Positions 48,838-58,520 of a DNA stretch of 64,000 nucleotides are shown here, piece after piece; the stretch's first letter is position 1, and each line of letters starts with the position of its first letter. The stretch is from NCBI RefSeq assembly GCF_000196115.1, contig NC_005027.1, positions 3,410,001 to 3,474,000 on the forward strand. Reading direction: 5' to 3'. The notes below the pieces were generated by a model that was not told the origin of the DNA, did no database searches, and saw only the letters and a program-made list of their open reading frames with translations. A program made the translations under genes and the position numbers. Source of the DNA: Rhodopirellula baltica SH 1. GTDB lineage: Bacteria > Planctomycetota > Planctomycetia > Pirellulales > Pirellulaceae.

Positions 48838-51800
48838 TTAGTCCACAAATACGAATTCACTGAGGTTGAATAAGATGCGACACATGTTCTCAAGCCCGTA
48901 ATCTTGGGCATAAGCCATCAACTCGCTTGCCTCGGCATCGGATGGTTTTCTTTGCACCAGCAACTCAAAGGCCAACTCAACCTGGGCCGGCAAGTCTGGC
49001 CGCTCGGAAATCAATCGCTTCGCGAACTCCTTCGCCATTGCAAGGCTGAACTTATTGTTCATCAGCGACAGGGCCTGCAACGATGTCAACGTCTCGTTGC
49101 GACGAGGCGTGCTCTGAGACGAGTCAGCGCAATCAAGTGTCGTTAAGAATGGATTGGGCTGAGACCGAGCGATGAAGCGATAGACACTCCGGCGATGCGA
49201 TTCCTTCTTGGCCGGATCGAACTTGTGATATTGAAAATGAGGCGAGTGGGCTGTTTTCTCCAATTCAAAGAGATAATAACCCGGACCTCCCATCCGATGA
49301 TCCAACACGCCGCTAACGGCCAAAACGGAATCGCGAATTTCTTCGGCAGATAGCCGGCGACGATTCGCACGCCACAAAAACCGATTGCCTCCATCGATGG
49401 CAGAATGCTCCGGATGCATCGCGGAAGATTGCTTGTAGGTATTGCTGGTCACTATCAAGCGATGAAGACGCTTCCACGATTGTCCCCCATCGCGAAATTC
49501 GACGGCCAACCAATCGAGAAGCTTTGGATGCGTTGGTTCGGCTCCCATACGGCCAAAGTCGTTGGGCGTCGCGACGATTCCCTCGCCAAAATGATACTGC
49601 CACATTCGATTGACAATTGATCGCCAAACCAGCGGATGCTGCCGATCGGTCAGCCACTCGGCAAGCTGGACTCGTCGCTGCGATTCATCCAGTTCGGAAT
49701 CGAATTGCCATCGATCCGAATTCGCTAGTGGAATCACGCCTGGAACGGCTTTCTCGCCAGGCAGCGAAACTTCCCCCCGATGCAGAACGAACACTTCCCG
49801 GGGGATGCCGCCGGTCGGTTTGAAGTTTCCCTGGGGCGTAAAATCGGTTGCCGCCGCGTACACAACCTGCTGTGGTGGCAGCTCATCCAGCTTCTGCCGA
49901 ACGACCGTTTCTTCTGTGCTGATGTCTTTCAACTGCCGCGTCATTTCTGGCGTGGTCACCGCGCACAGAATCTCCTTGCGACGTTGCTCTGCCTCGGCCA
50001 ATGATTGCAACGTTTCGGCTTCGCTCTCTTCAGGCCACTTGTTGTCCGTCAAGTTCTGTCGCCGCCAGCGCACCGGAGCTTCGATCGAGTCTTTGGCAAT
50101 CACCTTGGCTCCGACGCCCACATGATCGTCGCCAACCATGATTTGCAATTCAGCCAACGCGAATATGTAGTCCGCTTTGCGTTCGGCCAATCGAGTCGCG
50201 GTGACTCGAACCCGACGGACGCGTTGACCGGACACGGCGAATTCCACCGCGTCATGCTGCGGATTAGGAAAGTCGGCACCCGTTTTGTCCGCGATCGTCG
50301 TCCAGACTCCCGCGTCATCAGCGGATTCAATTTTGAACCGCAGTGGAAATCCAAACCCAGCCCCGATGTTGTTGTAGTTGTCATTGCAAGGCCGCAATAT
50401 GATTCGCGACGCGGACACCTCCGCATCGAGTTGGACTTCCACCCATTTCTCAGAATCCGGTGTCGATGCAAGCTCGCTGTGGTACCCGTACTCCGGATAT
50501 GAAACGGCCTCGGACTTTGAGCGAAGACTTTCGATCTGCTCCATCAGGTCGATCAATTCAGCCCCACCAGCTGATTGGATGCGTTGCTCCAACTCATTTC
50601 GCTGCGTAATCAGTTGCCCGAGACGCGCGTTCAGGATTTCTCTCTGCTCGGCGGTCTCGGGCTGAATGTCGAAGGCACGATCTGCGCGATCGAGAGCGGA
50701 AAACACAGCCTGCAAACCATAGTATTGCTCCTGCGTGATGGGATCGAACTTATGGTTGTGGCAACGGGCACACTGAACGGCAACGCTGCAGAAGGTGTTC
50801 AGTGCTCCCGACACCATGTCGTCTCGGTCCAGGTTACGTGCCACCTTGCCATCCTGCTTCGACTCAGAGACTTCGACGTGTCCAATGAAGTCCCACGGAC
50901 CTGCAGCGATGAACCCCAATGCGGCGATCCCGTCCGGATCCCCCGGATACAAGACGTCACCAGCGATCTGCTCGCGTACGAACCGAGCGTAGGGCTTGTC
51001 CTGGTTGAGCGACCGAATGACATAGTCTCGATAGGGCCACGCATTTGGCCGCAGTTTGTCTTTGTCGTAGCCATTGGAGTCAGCGTACTTGACAACGTCG
51101 AGCCAATGCCGAGCCCATCGTTCGCCGTAGTGTTTCGAATCCAGAAGACGATCGACCAATTTTTCGTAAGCCAACGGATCTGGGTCCGAGACAAAGTCGG
51201 CGACCTCTTCCGGCGTCGGTGGCAAACCAATCAAGTCGAACGTCAGGCGACGGATTAACTCACGACGATCCGCCGGCGGATTGGGTTTCAATCCTTCCTC
51301 GTTCAATTTCCTTAAAATGAATCGATCGATCGGCGAAGTTGCCCATGGATCCGAAACGATTGGCACTTCAGGCTGAACCATCGGTTGGTACGACCACCAA
51401 TCAAAGTCGTTGACCGATGCCTCTTGCAGGACAACGTCCGCAGGCCAAATTGCTCCTTCATCGATCCATTGCCGTATCGCATTCAAATCCGCTGGGCTGA
51501 GCGGATCTGCGTCTTGTGGCATCTCAGCACGACCATCCTTCGGCGTGATCAATTCCATCAAATGACTGGCGTCCGCATCACCGGAATCAACATGCCCTTC
51601 CGCGAAAAAGGACGAGGCATCATGCAATGAAAAATCACCTTCGGGCGATTCGCTTCCGTGACAAGAAAGGCAACGCTGAGAAAAAATGGTGGCGACGTGA
51701 TCGCGAAAATGCGACTCCGCGTTCAACGCTTCATCACCAGCACATGCAGAAACGCATGCCAGCAACGCTGTCAAAGCGGCAACCCATTCCTTGATCTTTG

Positions 51801-51846
51801 AATCCACCGACCCGAACCTCACACATTGAAGACCAAACCTTCGCAC
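48838..51846 (-). CDS. Planctomycete cytochrome-type protein: PSCyt1, DUF1549, discoidin-like, DUF1553
   Basis: Up to 1002 residues. A signal peptide precedes a heme-binding CLSCHG (CxxCH) in the PSCyt1 domain. DUF1549 follows (SPIDRFILRKLNEEGLKPN), with a coiled-coil-like stretch, then a discoidin/F5-8C-like segment (~470-600; WVEVQLDAEVSASRIILRP) and DUF1553 (VWRSIVNRMWQYHFGEGIV). GTGs at 51846, 51822 and 51807 are possible starts; the last best fits the signal peptide. The discoidin-like part suggests carbohydrate binding. It forms an operon with the DUF1501 gene. Confidence 0.9.
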   Translation of the reverse strand: MRRFGLQCVRFGSVDSKIKEWVAALTALLACVSACAGDEALNAESHFRDHVATIFSQRCLSCHGSESPEGDFSLHDASSFFAEGHVDSGDADASHLMELITPKDGRAEMPQDADPLSPADLNAIRQWIDEGAIWPADVVLQEASVNDFDWWSYQPMVQPEVPIVSDPWATSPIDRFILRKLNEEGLKPNPPADRRELIRRLTFDLIGLPPTPEEVADFVSDPDPLAYEKLVDRLLDSKHYGERWARHWLDVVKYADSNGYDKDKLRPNAWPYRDYVIRSLNQDKPYARFVREQIAGDVLYPGDPDGIAALGFIAAGPWDFIGHVEVSESKQDGKVARNLDRDDMVSGALNTFCSVAVQCARCHNHKFDPITQEQYYGLQAVFSALDRADRAFDIQPETAEQREILNARLGQLITQRNELEQRIQSAGGAELIDLMEQIESLRSKSEAVSYPEYGYHSELASTPDSEKWVEVQLDAEVSASRIILRPCNDNYNNIGAGFGFPLRFKIESADDAGVWTTIADKTGADFPNPQHDAVEFAVSGQRVRRVRVTATRLAERKADYIFALAELQIMVGDDHVGVGAKVIAKDSIEAPVRWRRQNLTDNKWPEESEAETLQSLAEAEQRRKEILCAVTTPEMTRQLKDISTEETVVRQKLDELPPQQVVYAAATDFTPQGNFKPTGGIPREVFVLHRGEVSLPGEKAVPGVIPLANSDRWQFDSELDESQRRVQLAEWLTDRQHPLVWRSIVNRMWQYHFGEGIVATPNDFGRMGAEPTHPKLLDWLAVEFRDGGQSWKRLHRLIVTSNTYKQSSAMHPEHSAIDGGNRFLWRANRRRLSAEEIRDSVLAVSGVLDHRMGGPGYYLFELEKTAHSPHFQYHKFDPAKKESHRRSVYRFIARSQPNPFLTTLDCADSSQSTPRRNETLTSLQALSLMNNKFSLAMAKEFAKRLISERPDLPAQVELAFELLVQRKPSDAEASELMAYAQDYGLENMCRILFNLSEFVFVD

Positions 51847-51888
51847 ACGTCCCTCTCCTATCGAACAGGTGTCCCGGTGACGCTGAAA

Positions 51889-51929
51889 TTAGTACCGAAA
51901 CTCAAAAACAATTTGACGAGCGGTACTAA
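51889..51929. promoter_or_regulatory. Perfect 9-bp inverted repeat between divergent PSD1 and ECF sigma genes
   Basis: TTAGTACCG and CGGTACTAA are exact reverse complements separated by 23 nt. The repeat ends 43 bp before the earliest PSD1 start codon and 133 bp before the sigma factor gene. It could be a two-site operator or a leader hairpin of the PSD1 transcript. Confidence 0.45.
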
Positions 51930-52061
51930 ATCGTTTCGCAGCGCGCCACCTGAATCATAGCGGCCCATTAGAATCCGCTTTGCAACATCCTCAAAACGCG
52001 AGTCGGCTTTCGTAGCGTCATTCGCAATCTCTGTAAGGCAATCGAAGCATTCCAAACCAGA

Positions 52062-52598
52062 ATGAGCGAACCCACAACAACCTCCGACGATTACGAGACG
52101 TTCTTGCGGCTCTTTACGCGAGACCAGTTTCGGATTCTGTCTTACATCCGGTCGATCGTCGTCCAGCCTCATGCGGTCGATGATGTGTATCAAGAAACCT
52201 GCCTGGAACTTTGGCGAAGCTTTTCTACCTTTCAAAGGGACGGCGAATTTGTTGCTTGGGCACTGGGCGTCACACGAAACCAAATCCTTAAACACTGGCG
52301 AACTCGCGATCGCGACCGGTTGGTTTTCAGCGACGCGTTGCTGCATGAAATCACAGCCACCGCCCTTGAGATGGGCGGAGAGATGAGCGACCGACAAGAG
52401 GCAATGAATGAGTGCGTCAAAAAGCTGGCCATTCGCCAACGAGAATTGATCCACCTGTTCTACGGAAAGAAGCAGTCGGCGGCGATCATCGCGGAACATT
52501 GGAATCGTTCTGTGCACGCGATTTACAAAGCACTGAAGGTCATGCGACGAACGCTCTTTGAGTGCGTCGAATCCAAACTCGGCAATAAAACCGCCTGA
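52062..52598 (+). CDS. ECF-type sigma-70 factor, Rhodopirellula/Verrucomicrobium family
   Basis: 178 residues, short like ECF factors. Region 2 is LTFRDQ-like at the start (FTRDQFRILSYIRSIV, then AVDDVYQETCLELWRSF, ending AWALGVTRNQILKHWR). Region 4 is KLAIRQRELIHLFYGKKQSAAIIAEHWNRSVHAIYKAL. Together they match the planctomycete/verrucomicrobial family. The next gene on the same strand encodes a FecR-like membrane protein, the usual anti-sigma partner. It is divergent from the PSD1-DUF1501 operon and may control it. Confidence 0.92.
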   Translation: MSEPTTTSDDYETFLRLFTRDQFRILSYIRSIVVQPHAVDDVYQETCLELWRSFSTFQRDGEFVAWALGVTRNQILKHWRTRDRDRLVFSDALLHEITATALEMGGEMSDRQEAMNECVKKLAIRQRELIHLFYGKKQSAAIIAEHWNRSVHAIYKALKVMRRTLFECVESKLGNKTA

Positions 52599-52625
52599 GC
52601 GCACCCAAACTGAAGTCTTCTCACC

Positions 52626-54260
52626 GTGTCATCCACCAACTCATCACCTCCGAATCGCCAGCGAATTCTTGACCTCGCTGACAAGCAAATCGATTGCACG
52701 GCAAATGAGGCCGAAATGGCGGAATTGGAATCGATCCTGATTCAAAACTCGGATGCGCAACGAACCTACCTTCGGTACATGTTGGTTCATGGACAACTTG
52801 CCTCAACCAACCCTGCGATCCCCACCGACTCGCCCGTGTTGCAACCGGACCAAATGTCCGCAAACAATGTTCGTCCGAATGTCTCAGCGTCCCGATCTTT
52901 CACTTGGCGAAAGATCGCTGTAACGGCAATGGCAGCATCGATCATTGCGGTCATCGCGTTCTACTCCCGGCACGAATCAAAACCGAAGACTGCAGACATA
53001 CCAGCGAGCTCACCGCAATGGCAAACCCGTCAGGTTGCCTATCGCTATGACCAACGCAAACCACCGATCGAATCGATCGGAACCATTGGAACGGATCGCA
53101 ACGCAACCGGCCCGCACACACTCAATATGGCCGATGAAACGATCGAGTTTCAATCACCTAACGGAACCAACCTGCAGGTTCTCCAAAACTCGATCTTTGG
53201 AATTAATTCGGCAAACGGCGGTGTGCTTTACATGGGTTCCGTTCTCGCGAAATCAGCTGATGAGAGTTCGCCAATCTCAGTTGCGACATCGAACATAAGG
53301 GTGCTTGGAACAGGTTACAAAGTCCGCGTCCTGGACAAAAAAAACATCGCCGTGCGAGCGGATCAGGACCCCGTCGCCGTCGAAGCTCGCATTCGGTCCC
53401 CTTTGTACTACTTGAATTTTGACAGCCCAGACAAATCCGACAGGTCAACCGCCGTGGTGTATGGTTCGGCGGCAACCCCGACACGCGGAATCGTGGGCGA
53501 AGGTGCCGTCAACTTCGACAACTCCGACAACGCGATCATTACCTTTGATGAAGGCATGGGCGATGCCGTGGGAACCGGCGAAATGGCCTGCAGCACTGGG
53601 ATGTCCATAGAGCTGATGTTCATCTCACGCTGGAGCGGTGATGCATTTGATTACGACGAATTGATGCGCAAAGAAGACGGCGATTACCGATTCCTGCTGA
53701 GCTTTCAGAACGACAACAACGTCGGCAAATATGCGGTTCCAACCGTTGCCGCCGGACCCTGCCTTTCGTTTGGATTGCACCTGGCGGGATTCGGCTACAG
53801 CGAGCTTGATGTTCCGCTGGACGGCAGGAACAATCGGCCTCATCTGTCGACGATCACCGATGGCAACGCCCATCACGTGGCAGCAACTTACGACAGCTTT
53901 TCAGGGCGAAAATGTCTCTACATCGACGGTCGCTTGTGCTTTGAAACTCAGTTTCCAGTCGGAACCTTGATTCTCAGCGGAGGATCGGAACCGGCAAGCA
54001 TCGGCAACAGCAAATGGCAGGCTTCCGAAGGCTTCGACGGAATCTTGGATGAAGTCGCTTTCTATGACTTTGCGTTGACACCTGCGGAGATTCGATCTCA
54101 CTACCGCCATGCCAGTCGAGGCAAACCTTACTTCGACAGCGACGTGCAACCGTCAACGTCGCGGCGTTGGAAACCAATCGCAAACGTTGCTTCTGGGACA
54201 GCAGAAATTTTCAATGATCCAAGTGGCAAAGCAATCAACGAGGATGAATTGGCGGAGTAG
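52626..54260 (+). CDS. FecR-like anti-sigma/LamG membrane protein
   Basis: 544 residues starting at a GTG 27 bp after the sigma factor. An N-terminal cytoplasmic segment with a FecR-type helix pair (ILDLADKQIDCTANEAEMAELESILI) precedes one membrane helix (ITVTAMAASIIAVIAF-like at ~100). A FecR-like region follows (LQVLQNSIFGINSANGG...VATSNIRVLGTGYKVRVLD) and then a LamG/concanavalin domain (~260-500; ILDEVAFYDFALTPAEIRSHY). This is the planctomycete form of anti-sigma factor with an external sugar- or protein-binding domain, so it probably senses an extracellular ligand and holds the sigma factor. Confidence 0.85.
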   Translation: MSSTNSSPPNRQRILDLADKQIDCTANEAEMAELESILIQNSDAQRTYLRYMLVHGQLASTNPAIPTDSPVLQPDQMSANNVRPNVSASRSFTWRKIAVTAMAASIIAVIAFYSRHESKPKTADIPASSPQWQTRQVAYRYDQRKPPIESIGTIGTDRNATGPHTLNMADETIEFQSPNGTNLQVLQNSIFGINSANGGVLYMGSVLAKSADESSPISVATSNIRVLGTGYKVRVLDKKNIAVRADQDPVAVEARIRSPLYYLNFDSPDKSDRSTAVVYGSAATPTRGIVGEGAVNFDNSDNAIITFDEGMGDAVGTGEMACSTGMSIELMFISRWSGDAFDYDELMRKEDGDYRFLLSFQNDNNVGKYAVPTVAAGPCLSFGLHLAGFGYSELDVPLDGRNNRPHLSTITDGNAHHVAATYDSFSGRKCLYIDGRLCFETQFPVGTLILSGGSEPASIGNSKWQASEGFDGILDEVAFYDFALTPAEIRSHYRHASRGKPYFDSDVQPSTSRRWKPIANVASGTAEIFNDPSGKAINEDELAE

Positions 54261-54300
54261 CCGAAGATCGTCGCGAGCATCAATGAAAGGTCGTCCGTAT

Positions 54301-55425
54301 TTAGCTTCTCGTCTGATCGTGTCCAACCAAGAGTTTCTCGTAGAGCATGACGTGTCGCCGGATCATTGCGTCCAGAGAGAACTCGTCAACGATATGTTGC
54401 CGTGCTTGTTCCGCGATACGCTGCGAACCGTCGGGATCGTTGAATGCTGCCAGACTCAAACGAACCAAATCGGCTTCGTCACCGACGTCGAACAACCAAC
54501 CGGTTTCTTTGTCGATCACCAGATCTCGATTGCCCGGAATGTTGGAGGCGATCACGGGCACACCCGCCAACATCGCTTCGATCACCGCGTTGCTTTGCCC
54601 TTCATATTCACTGGCGATCCAAAATTGATCCGCATGAGGAAGCAACTCACCAACGTCTTCTCGTTGTCCTGCAAATCGAACGTGCAGAGGCGCTGAGACC
54701 GAATCACGATGGCGAAGCAACTCTTCTCGCTGCGGCCCATCGCCGATGACAACCAACGTCGTGTCGCCGCGAGCAGTCGCGAGCAATTCGCCGGCCCAGA
54801 TCAAATCGCGGATACGTTTTTGAGGCCACAATCGACCAACAGCCACAATCAATCGCCGCTCGGATGCGACCTCCAGCCGACGGAAGGCTTCTTCGCGGTC
54901 AATCGCTTGAGTTTTCGTTGAATCGATTGATTCAACGCCGTTTGGAATGACCACAAATTGTGCCGGATCCAAACCATTGGCCGCGTAGAAGTCCTGGACT
55001 CCGGAACTGTTCGTTGTGATCGCTTGTGAGATTTTTTGAAGACGCCGATCGATCAGAAAATGCCAACCGGTTTTCCAAGGATCAACGCATCGTTCGCTGG
55101 CGATGATAACGGGAACACCCGCCCATTTCGCTGCCACCCGGCCAAAGCTGTTCGCAGCGAACAACCACGTGTGCACGATATCCGGTGCGAAATCGACGAG
55201 CTGCTTCTTCAGACGAAACAGTGCCGTCGGATCCATTTTGAAACGTTTGCCAATTAAAACCACAGGAACGCCCGCGGCACGCAAATCCTCACTTCGATGC
55301 CCATCTCGCGTCAGCAAGAACACGCGGACATCATGCCCCAACTCGTGCAAACCTTTGGCGAGCAACACCACCTGTTTTTCAGCACCACCACGATCCATGG
55401 TGGGAATGACCAAAGCAATCTTCAT
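54301..55425 (-). CDS. Glycosyltransferase family 4
   Basis: 374 residues from the ATG at 55425, which overlaps the upstream stop as ATGA. The GT-B N-domain opens with LVIPTMDRGGAEKQVV; the C-domain has VAVGRLWPQKRIRDLI, then VIGDGPQREELL and the EX7E-type region ASEYEGQSNAVIEAMLAGVPVIAS. It is a retaining glycosyltransferase using a nucleotide sugar; the acceptor is unknown. It follows hpt and a second glycosyltransferase in one operon. Confidence 0.92.
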   Translation of the reverse strand: MKIALVIPTMDRGGAEKQVVLLAKGLHELGHDVRVFLLTRDGHRSEDLRAAGVPVVLIGKRFKMDPTALFRLKKQLVDFAPDIVHTWLFAANSFGRVAAKWAGVPVIIASERCVDPWKTGWHFLIDRRLQKISQAITTNSSGVQDFYAANGLDPAQFVVIPNGVESIDSTKTQAIDREEAFRRLEVASERRLIVAVGRLWPQKRIRDLIWAGELLATARGDTTLVVIGDGPQREELLRHRDSVSAPLHVRFAGQREDVGELLPHADQFWIASEYEGQSNAVIEAMLAGVPVIASNIPGNRDLVIDKETGWLFDVGDEADLVRLSLAAFNDPDGSQRIAEQARQHIVDEFSLDAMIRRHVMLYEKLLVGHDQTRS

Positions 55426-56675
55426 GAGGCTTTCGGGCTGGGCAGGTTTTGGTTGGGACTGGGACGCAAAATGGATTGCCAAAAAGCCAGTTCTTGCTCC
55501 AAGGGATGACGACGCGAAAGATCTCGTGCCAATTCGAATGCATGTTGCTTGGCCATTTCTAAATCGCTCCAAACGGAACGAAAGGCTTTGCGAAGCGTAC
55601 TCGGCTTGGCAGGGTCATACCAAGCCAACGAATCCAAAATGGACGGATCAAAGTGTGTTTGCAAATAGTCTCGCGCCGCCGGACGATCCGCGATGATGAT
55701 CGGAATCCCCGCAGCCAGAGCAGCCGGAAAGGTGGATCGCAACTGCGAGTCTTCGTTCTGGACGACCGCATCGACCGAATGCCAAATTTCGGTCATGTCC
55801 GAAAACGAACCCGGTATGGCGACGACACCGCGAACACCTTCGGCTTTCAGCTCGGTGTGCACCCAGTCGCGAATTTTTCCATCACCGAGGATCCAAATTC
55901 GCAAATCCTGATCTCGAGCGGCGAGGAACCGTGCACTTTGAACCAACGCACCCACGCCGCTTTCGGAGGATGCCGGGCCTGACATCGGGCCACACCACAA
56001 CAGCACGCGAGATTCCAGGTCCGTCGTCAGATCGAGATTGATACCACGCAAACTGAGACGCGCATCGTTTCGCTGTTGTTCCGTCACCACAGCGGGACGA
56101 GGAAACCCGATCGGTCGCCGGCGAAGTTTCTCTGCGAGAACCCCGTGCGACACCAAATATCGATCCGTTTTGGCGTTCTCGGTAATCACGGAATCCAGTC
56201 CGCCGCACGACTGCAGAATGCGTTTACCGCTTCGTGTGTTTTGGCACCACGTTTGATCAGAATCGTCTCCCCAACCACCACACATGGCAACGCCTACCGT
56301 TTGGTGATCACCGTGGGTGTCGGCAGCCCCTGATTCAATCGCCATCGACACAGCTCGCGATTCTTCTCGCAGTTGGTCGCAAACGATCGCATCCAAAGTT
56401 GGCATTCGTTCGACCAACCAATGGCTCAGATGTCGAACGTAACGTTGCGTCGACCAATCACCACGCGGAGCCGACGCGACACGATGAACTTTTACATCGC
56501 CCAGCATGATTTCGGTCGGCCATGTGTTGCCATGCCGAGGTGTCACGACTTCCACCCGCATGCCCCAATTCGCCAATCGCTGGGTCAAGTCAAACGTTGC
56601 CGCGGCAGATTCGTGTCGCCCCGAACAATGCGGCCAAAAATGCCGAGCGACGAACATCACCCGAGACGCACTCAC
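55422..56675 (-). CDS. Glycosyltransferase, GT4-like, divergent
   Basis: 417 residues from the GTG at 56675, which overlaps the hpt stop as GTGA. The N-domain starts MFVARHFWPHCSGRHESAAATFDL; the C-domain has LLWCGPMSGPASSESGVGALV, then IWILGDGKIRDWV and FPAALAAGIPIIIADRPAARDYL, the equivalent of the nucleotide-sugar binding region. Sequence motifs are weaker than in its neighbour, so donor and acceptor are unknown. The ends of both glycosyltransferase genes overlap neighbours, which fits one operon. Confidence 0.8.
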   Translation of the reverse strand: MSASRVMFVARHFWPHCSGRHESAAATFDLTQRLANWGMRVEVVTPRHGNTWPTEIMLGDVKVHRVASAPRGDWSTQRYVRHLSHWLVERMPTLDAIVCDQLREESRAVSMAIESGAADTHGDHQTVGVAMCGGWGDDSDQTWCQNTRSGKRILQSCGGLDSVITENAKTDRYLVSHGVLAEKLRRRPIGFPRPAVVTEQQRNDARLSLRGINLDLTTDLESRVLLWCGPMSGPASSESGVGALVQSARFLAARDQDLRIWILGDGKIRDWVHTELKAEGVRGVVAIPGSFSDMTEIWHSVDAVVQNEDSQLRSTFPAALAAGIPIIIADRPAARDYLQTHFDPSILDSLAWYDPAKPSTLRKAFRSVWSDLEMAKQHAFELARDLSRRHPLEQELAFWQSILRPSPNQNLPSPKAS

Positions 56676-57205
56676 TGGCGAGCCGTCGCTTCAATCTCAT
56701 CGGGTTCCAACACCCCGATGAATGGCAAGTTGCGATACATGTCGAGGTAGTCCAGTCCGTAGCCAACGACAAACTCGTCCGGAATCTCAAACGCAACGAA
56801 GTCTGGCTTCGGACCAATCTGCTCCGGACGCAACTTCCGCAACAAAACCGCCGTCGACACGCTTGATGCCCCCATGTCCGCGATCGCTCCGCTGAGCTTG
56901 GTGAGGGTGGCTCCTGTGTCATAAATGTCGTCAACCAACAACACGTCACGGTTTTGCACATCGATCAGCATCTTGGAATCAATTTCCAATTTGCCCGCTT
57001 GAGTTCCACCGCGATAACTCGATGCATGAATCACACCAACACGCTGAGGCATCGACAACCGGCGAATCAAATCCGCAAACAGCACCAATGATCCCGTCAT
57101 CACCGCGACCACCGTGATTGGGCGATCGCCGTAGGTGGCATCGATCTCCTTCGCCAATTTGGAAACGCCGTCATCGAGCTGGGATTCGTCAATCAGCGTT
57201 CGCAT
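56672..57205 (-). CDS. hpt: Hypoxanthine phosphoribosyltransferase
   Basis: 177 residues, the usual length. The PRPP motif is VLLVDDIYDTGATL, with VVAVMTGSLVLFADLIR near the start and DEFVVGYGLDYLDMYRNLPFIGVL near the end. It salvages hypoxanthine and guanine to IMP and GMP. It is the first gene of a three-gene overlapping group with two glycosyltransferases, an unusual partner set. The start is an ATG. Confidence 0.95.
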   Translation of the reverse strand: MRTLIDESQLDDGVSKLAKEIDATYGDRPITVVAVMTGSLVLFADLIRRLSMPQRVGVIHASSYRGGTQAGKLEIDSKMLIDVQNRDVLLVDDIYDTGATLTKLSGAIADMGASSVSTAVLLRKLRPEQIGPKPDFVAFEIPDEFVVGYGLDYLDMYRNLPFIGVLEPDEIEATARQ

Positions 57206-57439
57206 GGCGGATCAAAATGAAATCGAGATTCGGTGAAGATAAGAACGGGCGACATGCCGGGTGTTAAATGATTCCGATTGGGCAAACCGGCGACTTGGCA
57301 GCAAATTTCCCGATCGAGTCACCCCTGATGAGGGAACTGGGATGTTCGATGCCGGGACGGGCTTCGATCCGATTGAAAGGATTGGGTCACCTTCGTCGGC
57401 CACCCATTTTGCCCTATCAATCGTGGATCGAACAGACGC

Positions 57440-57784
57440 ATGACGCCATCGCAAAAATTGGCTCGAGCTCGTCATTGCTTCCAGGCTTGGCTGAACGCTC
57501 AGCCTGAAGAAGATTCGCCGGAAACCATCCAGATTCGACCAGAAGAAACCAAGGTCGAATGGAGCGAAACCGTCTTTATCTGCGACGGATTCTATCGGGG
57601 CCGTCGGTTTCGAACCGACTCGGCATCGGCAATTTGGTTCACTGAAGAGCACGAATTGAAGATTCACGATGCCGACGGAGCCTGCGTGGCCACGCTCACA
57701 TCAGCCGAGATGGAAGCTCAATTTGCCGCCGCCCAACCGCAGACCGACACAGCTCAAACCGAGCCAATGCGTCGAGCTGCTTAG
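57440..57784 (+). CDS. Hypothetical protein, small, acidic
   Basis: 114 residues. It has a helical start (SQKLARARHCFQAWLNAQ), a central beta-rich stretch (VFICDGFYRGRRFRTDSASAIWF, interrupted here for length by a turn) and an Ala/Gln-rich tail. No family is recognised. The codon usage and ATG start look gene-like, but a longer minus-strand frame overlaps it, so it is less certain than its neighbours. It is divergent from hpt and convergent with the YceH gene. Confidence 0.5.
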   Translation: MTPSQKLARARHCFQAWLNAQPEEDSPETIQIRPEETKVEWSETVFICDGFYRGRRFRTDSASAIWFTEEHELKIHDADGACVATLTSAEMEAQFAAAQPQTDTAQTEPMRRAA

Positions 57785-57806
57785 CGACGAGCTGCAAAGA
57801 CAGGCG

Positions 57807-58520
57807 TCAGGACTCGAGAAATTCTAACCGCTTCTCGAGTGCCTCCAATTTCGCGGTCACGCTGTCCAGTCGTTCTTGAATCTTGTCGATGCGGTCATCA
57901 TTGGCCGCTTTTGCCGGAGACGTCGATCCGGATTCCGCTTGCGAGGGCGCCGCACTGGATGCATCCTGCTTTTTGATTTTATCAACCAGATACAAGCGTT
58001 CTTGCGGTGTGTACAAGCAATGTGCAAACGTTTGCCCGCGACCGGGTGGCGTCAATGATTCGACCAAGCCCTTTTCGATCAACGAATCCAATTCCGTTTT
58101 GAGTGAATCCAGATCGGGAAACTTGTGCATCCGCGAAGCACGTGTGCGCAGTTCACCAGCCGTTTGCGGCCCACGCAGCATCAACTCGGTGACGATCGCG
58201 GCTCCGGGACTATCCACTCCCAACCATTCGTAGGCTGCGTGGCGATACTTCGTTACTCGTCCGCTGCCTTGAATCTCCCGTGCGGCACCGGCTGCTCGAA
58301 GTTCGTCTAGAGCCAACAGGGCATCGGACTCATCCACCTGCATCTGAGGCGAACGATTTGATTTTTGATTGCAACCCGTGATCAAACCGGCCAATGACAA
58401 TGGATAGCCATCAGGCGTCGTCTTGGCCTTCTCGACCAACACGCCCAAACATCGCCTCGCGGTGGCGGACAGCGGCTTGGGTTGGCTGGATTCATTTTCA
58501 GCAGCGTTTTCTTCGTTCAT
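57807..58520 (-). CDS. YceH family (DUF480) winged-helix protein
   Basis: 237 residues from the ATG at 58520; the longer frame adds unrelated residues. Two winged-helix repeats: LSATARRCLGVLVEKAKTTP with YPLSLAGLITGCNQKSNR, and PGAAIVTELMLRGPQTAGELRTR. The end has a coiled coil (DRIDKIQERLDSVTAKLEAL). YceH proteins are DNA-binding-like proteins of unknown role. The Pro/Ser-rich linker (DASSAAPSQAESGSTSPAK) before the coil is not a common feature. Confidence 0.9.
   Translation of the reverse strand: MNEENAAENESSQPKPLSATARRCLGVLVEKAKTTPDGYPLSLAGLITGCNQKSNRSPQMQVDESDALLALDELRAAGAAREIQGSGRVTKYRHAAYEWLGVDSPGAAIVTELMLRGPQTAGELRTRASRMHKFPDLDSLKTELDSLIEKGLVESLTPPGRGQTFAHCLYTPQERLYLVDKIKKQDASSAAPSQAESGSTSPAKAANDDRIDKIQERLDSVTAKLEALEKRLEFLES

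Noticed and set aside
51858..52604. 248-residue open frame antisense to the ECF sigma gene
   Set aside because: No domain or signal; it is a mirror of the well-supported sigma gene and runs through the promoter region.
57212..57667. 151-residue minus-strand frame overlapping the small protein at 57440
   Set aside because: It lacks a family motif and its sequence has shadow-like composition; the plus-strand frame looks better, though not certain.
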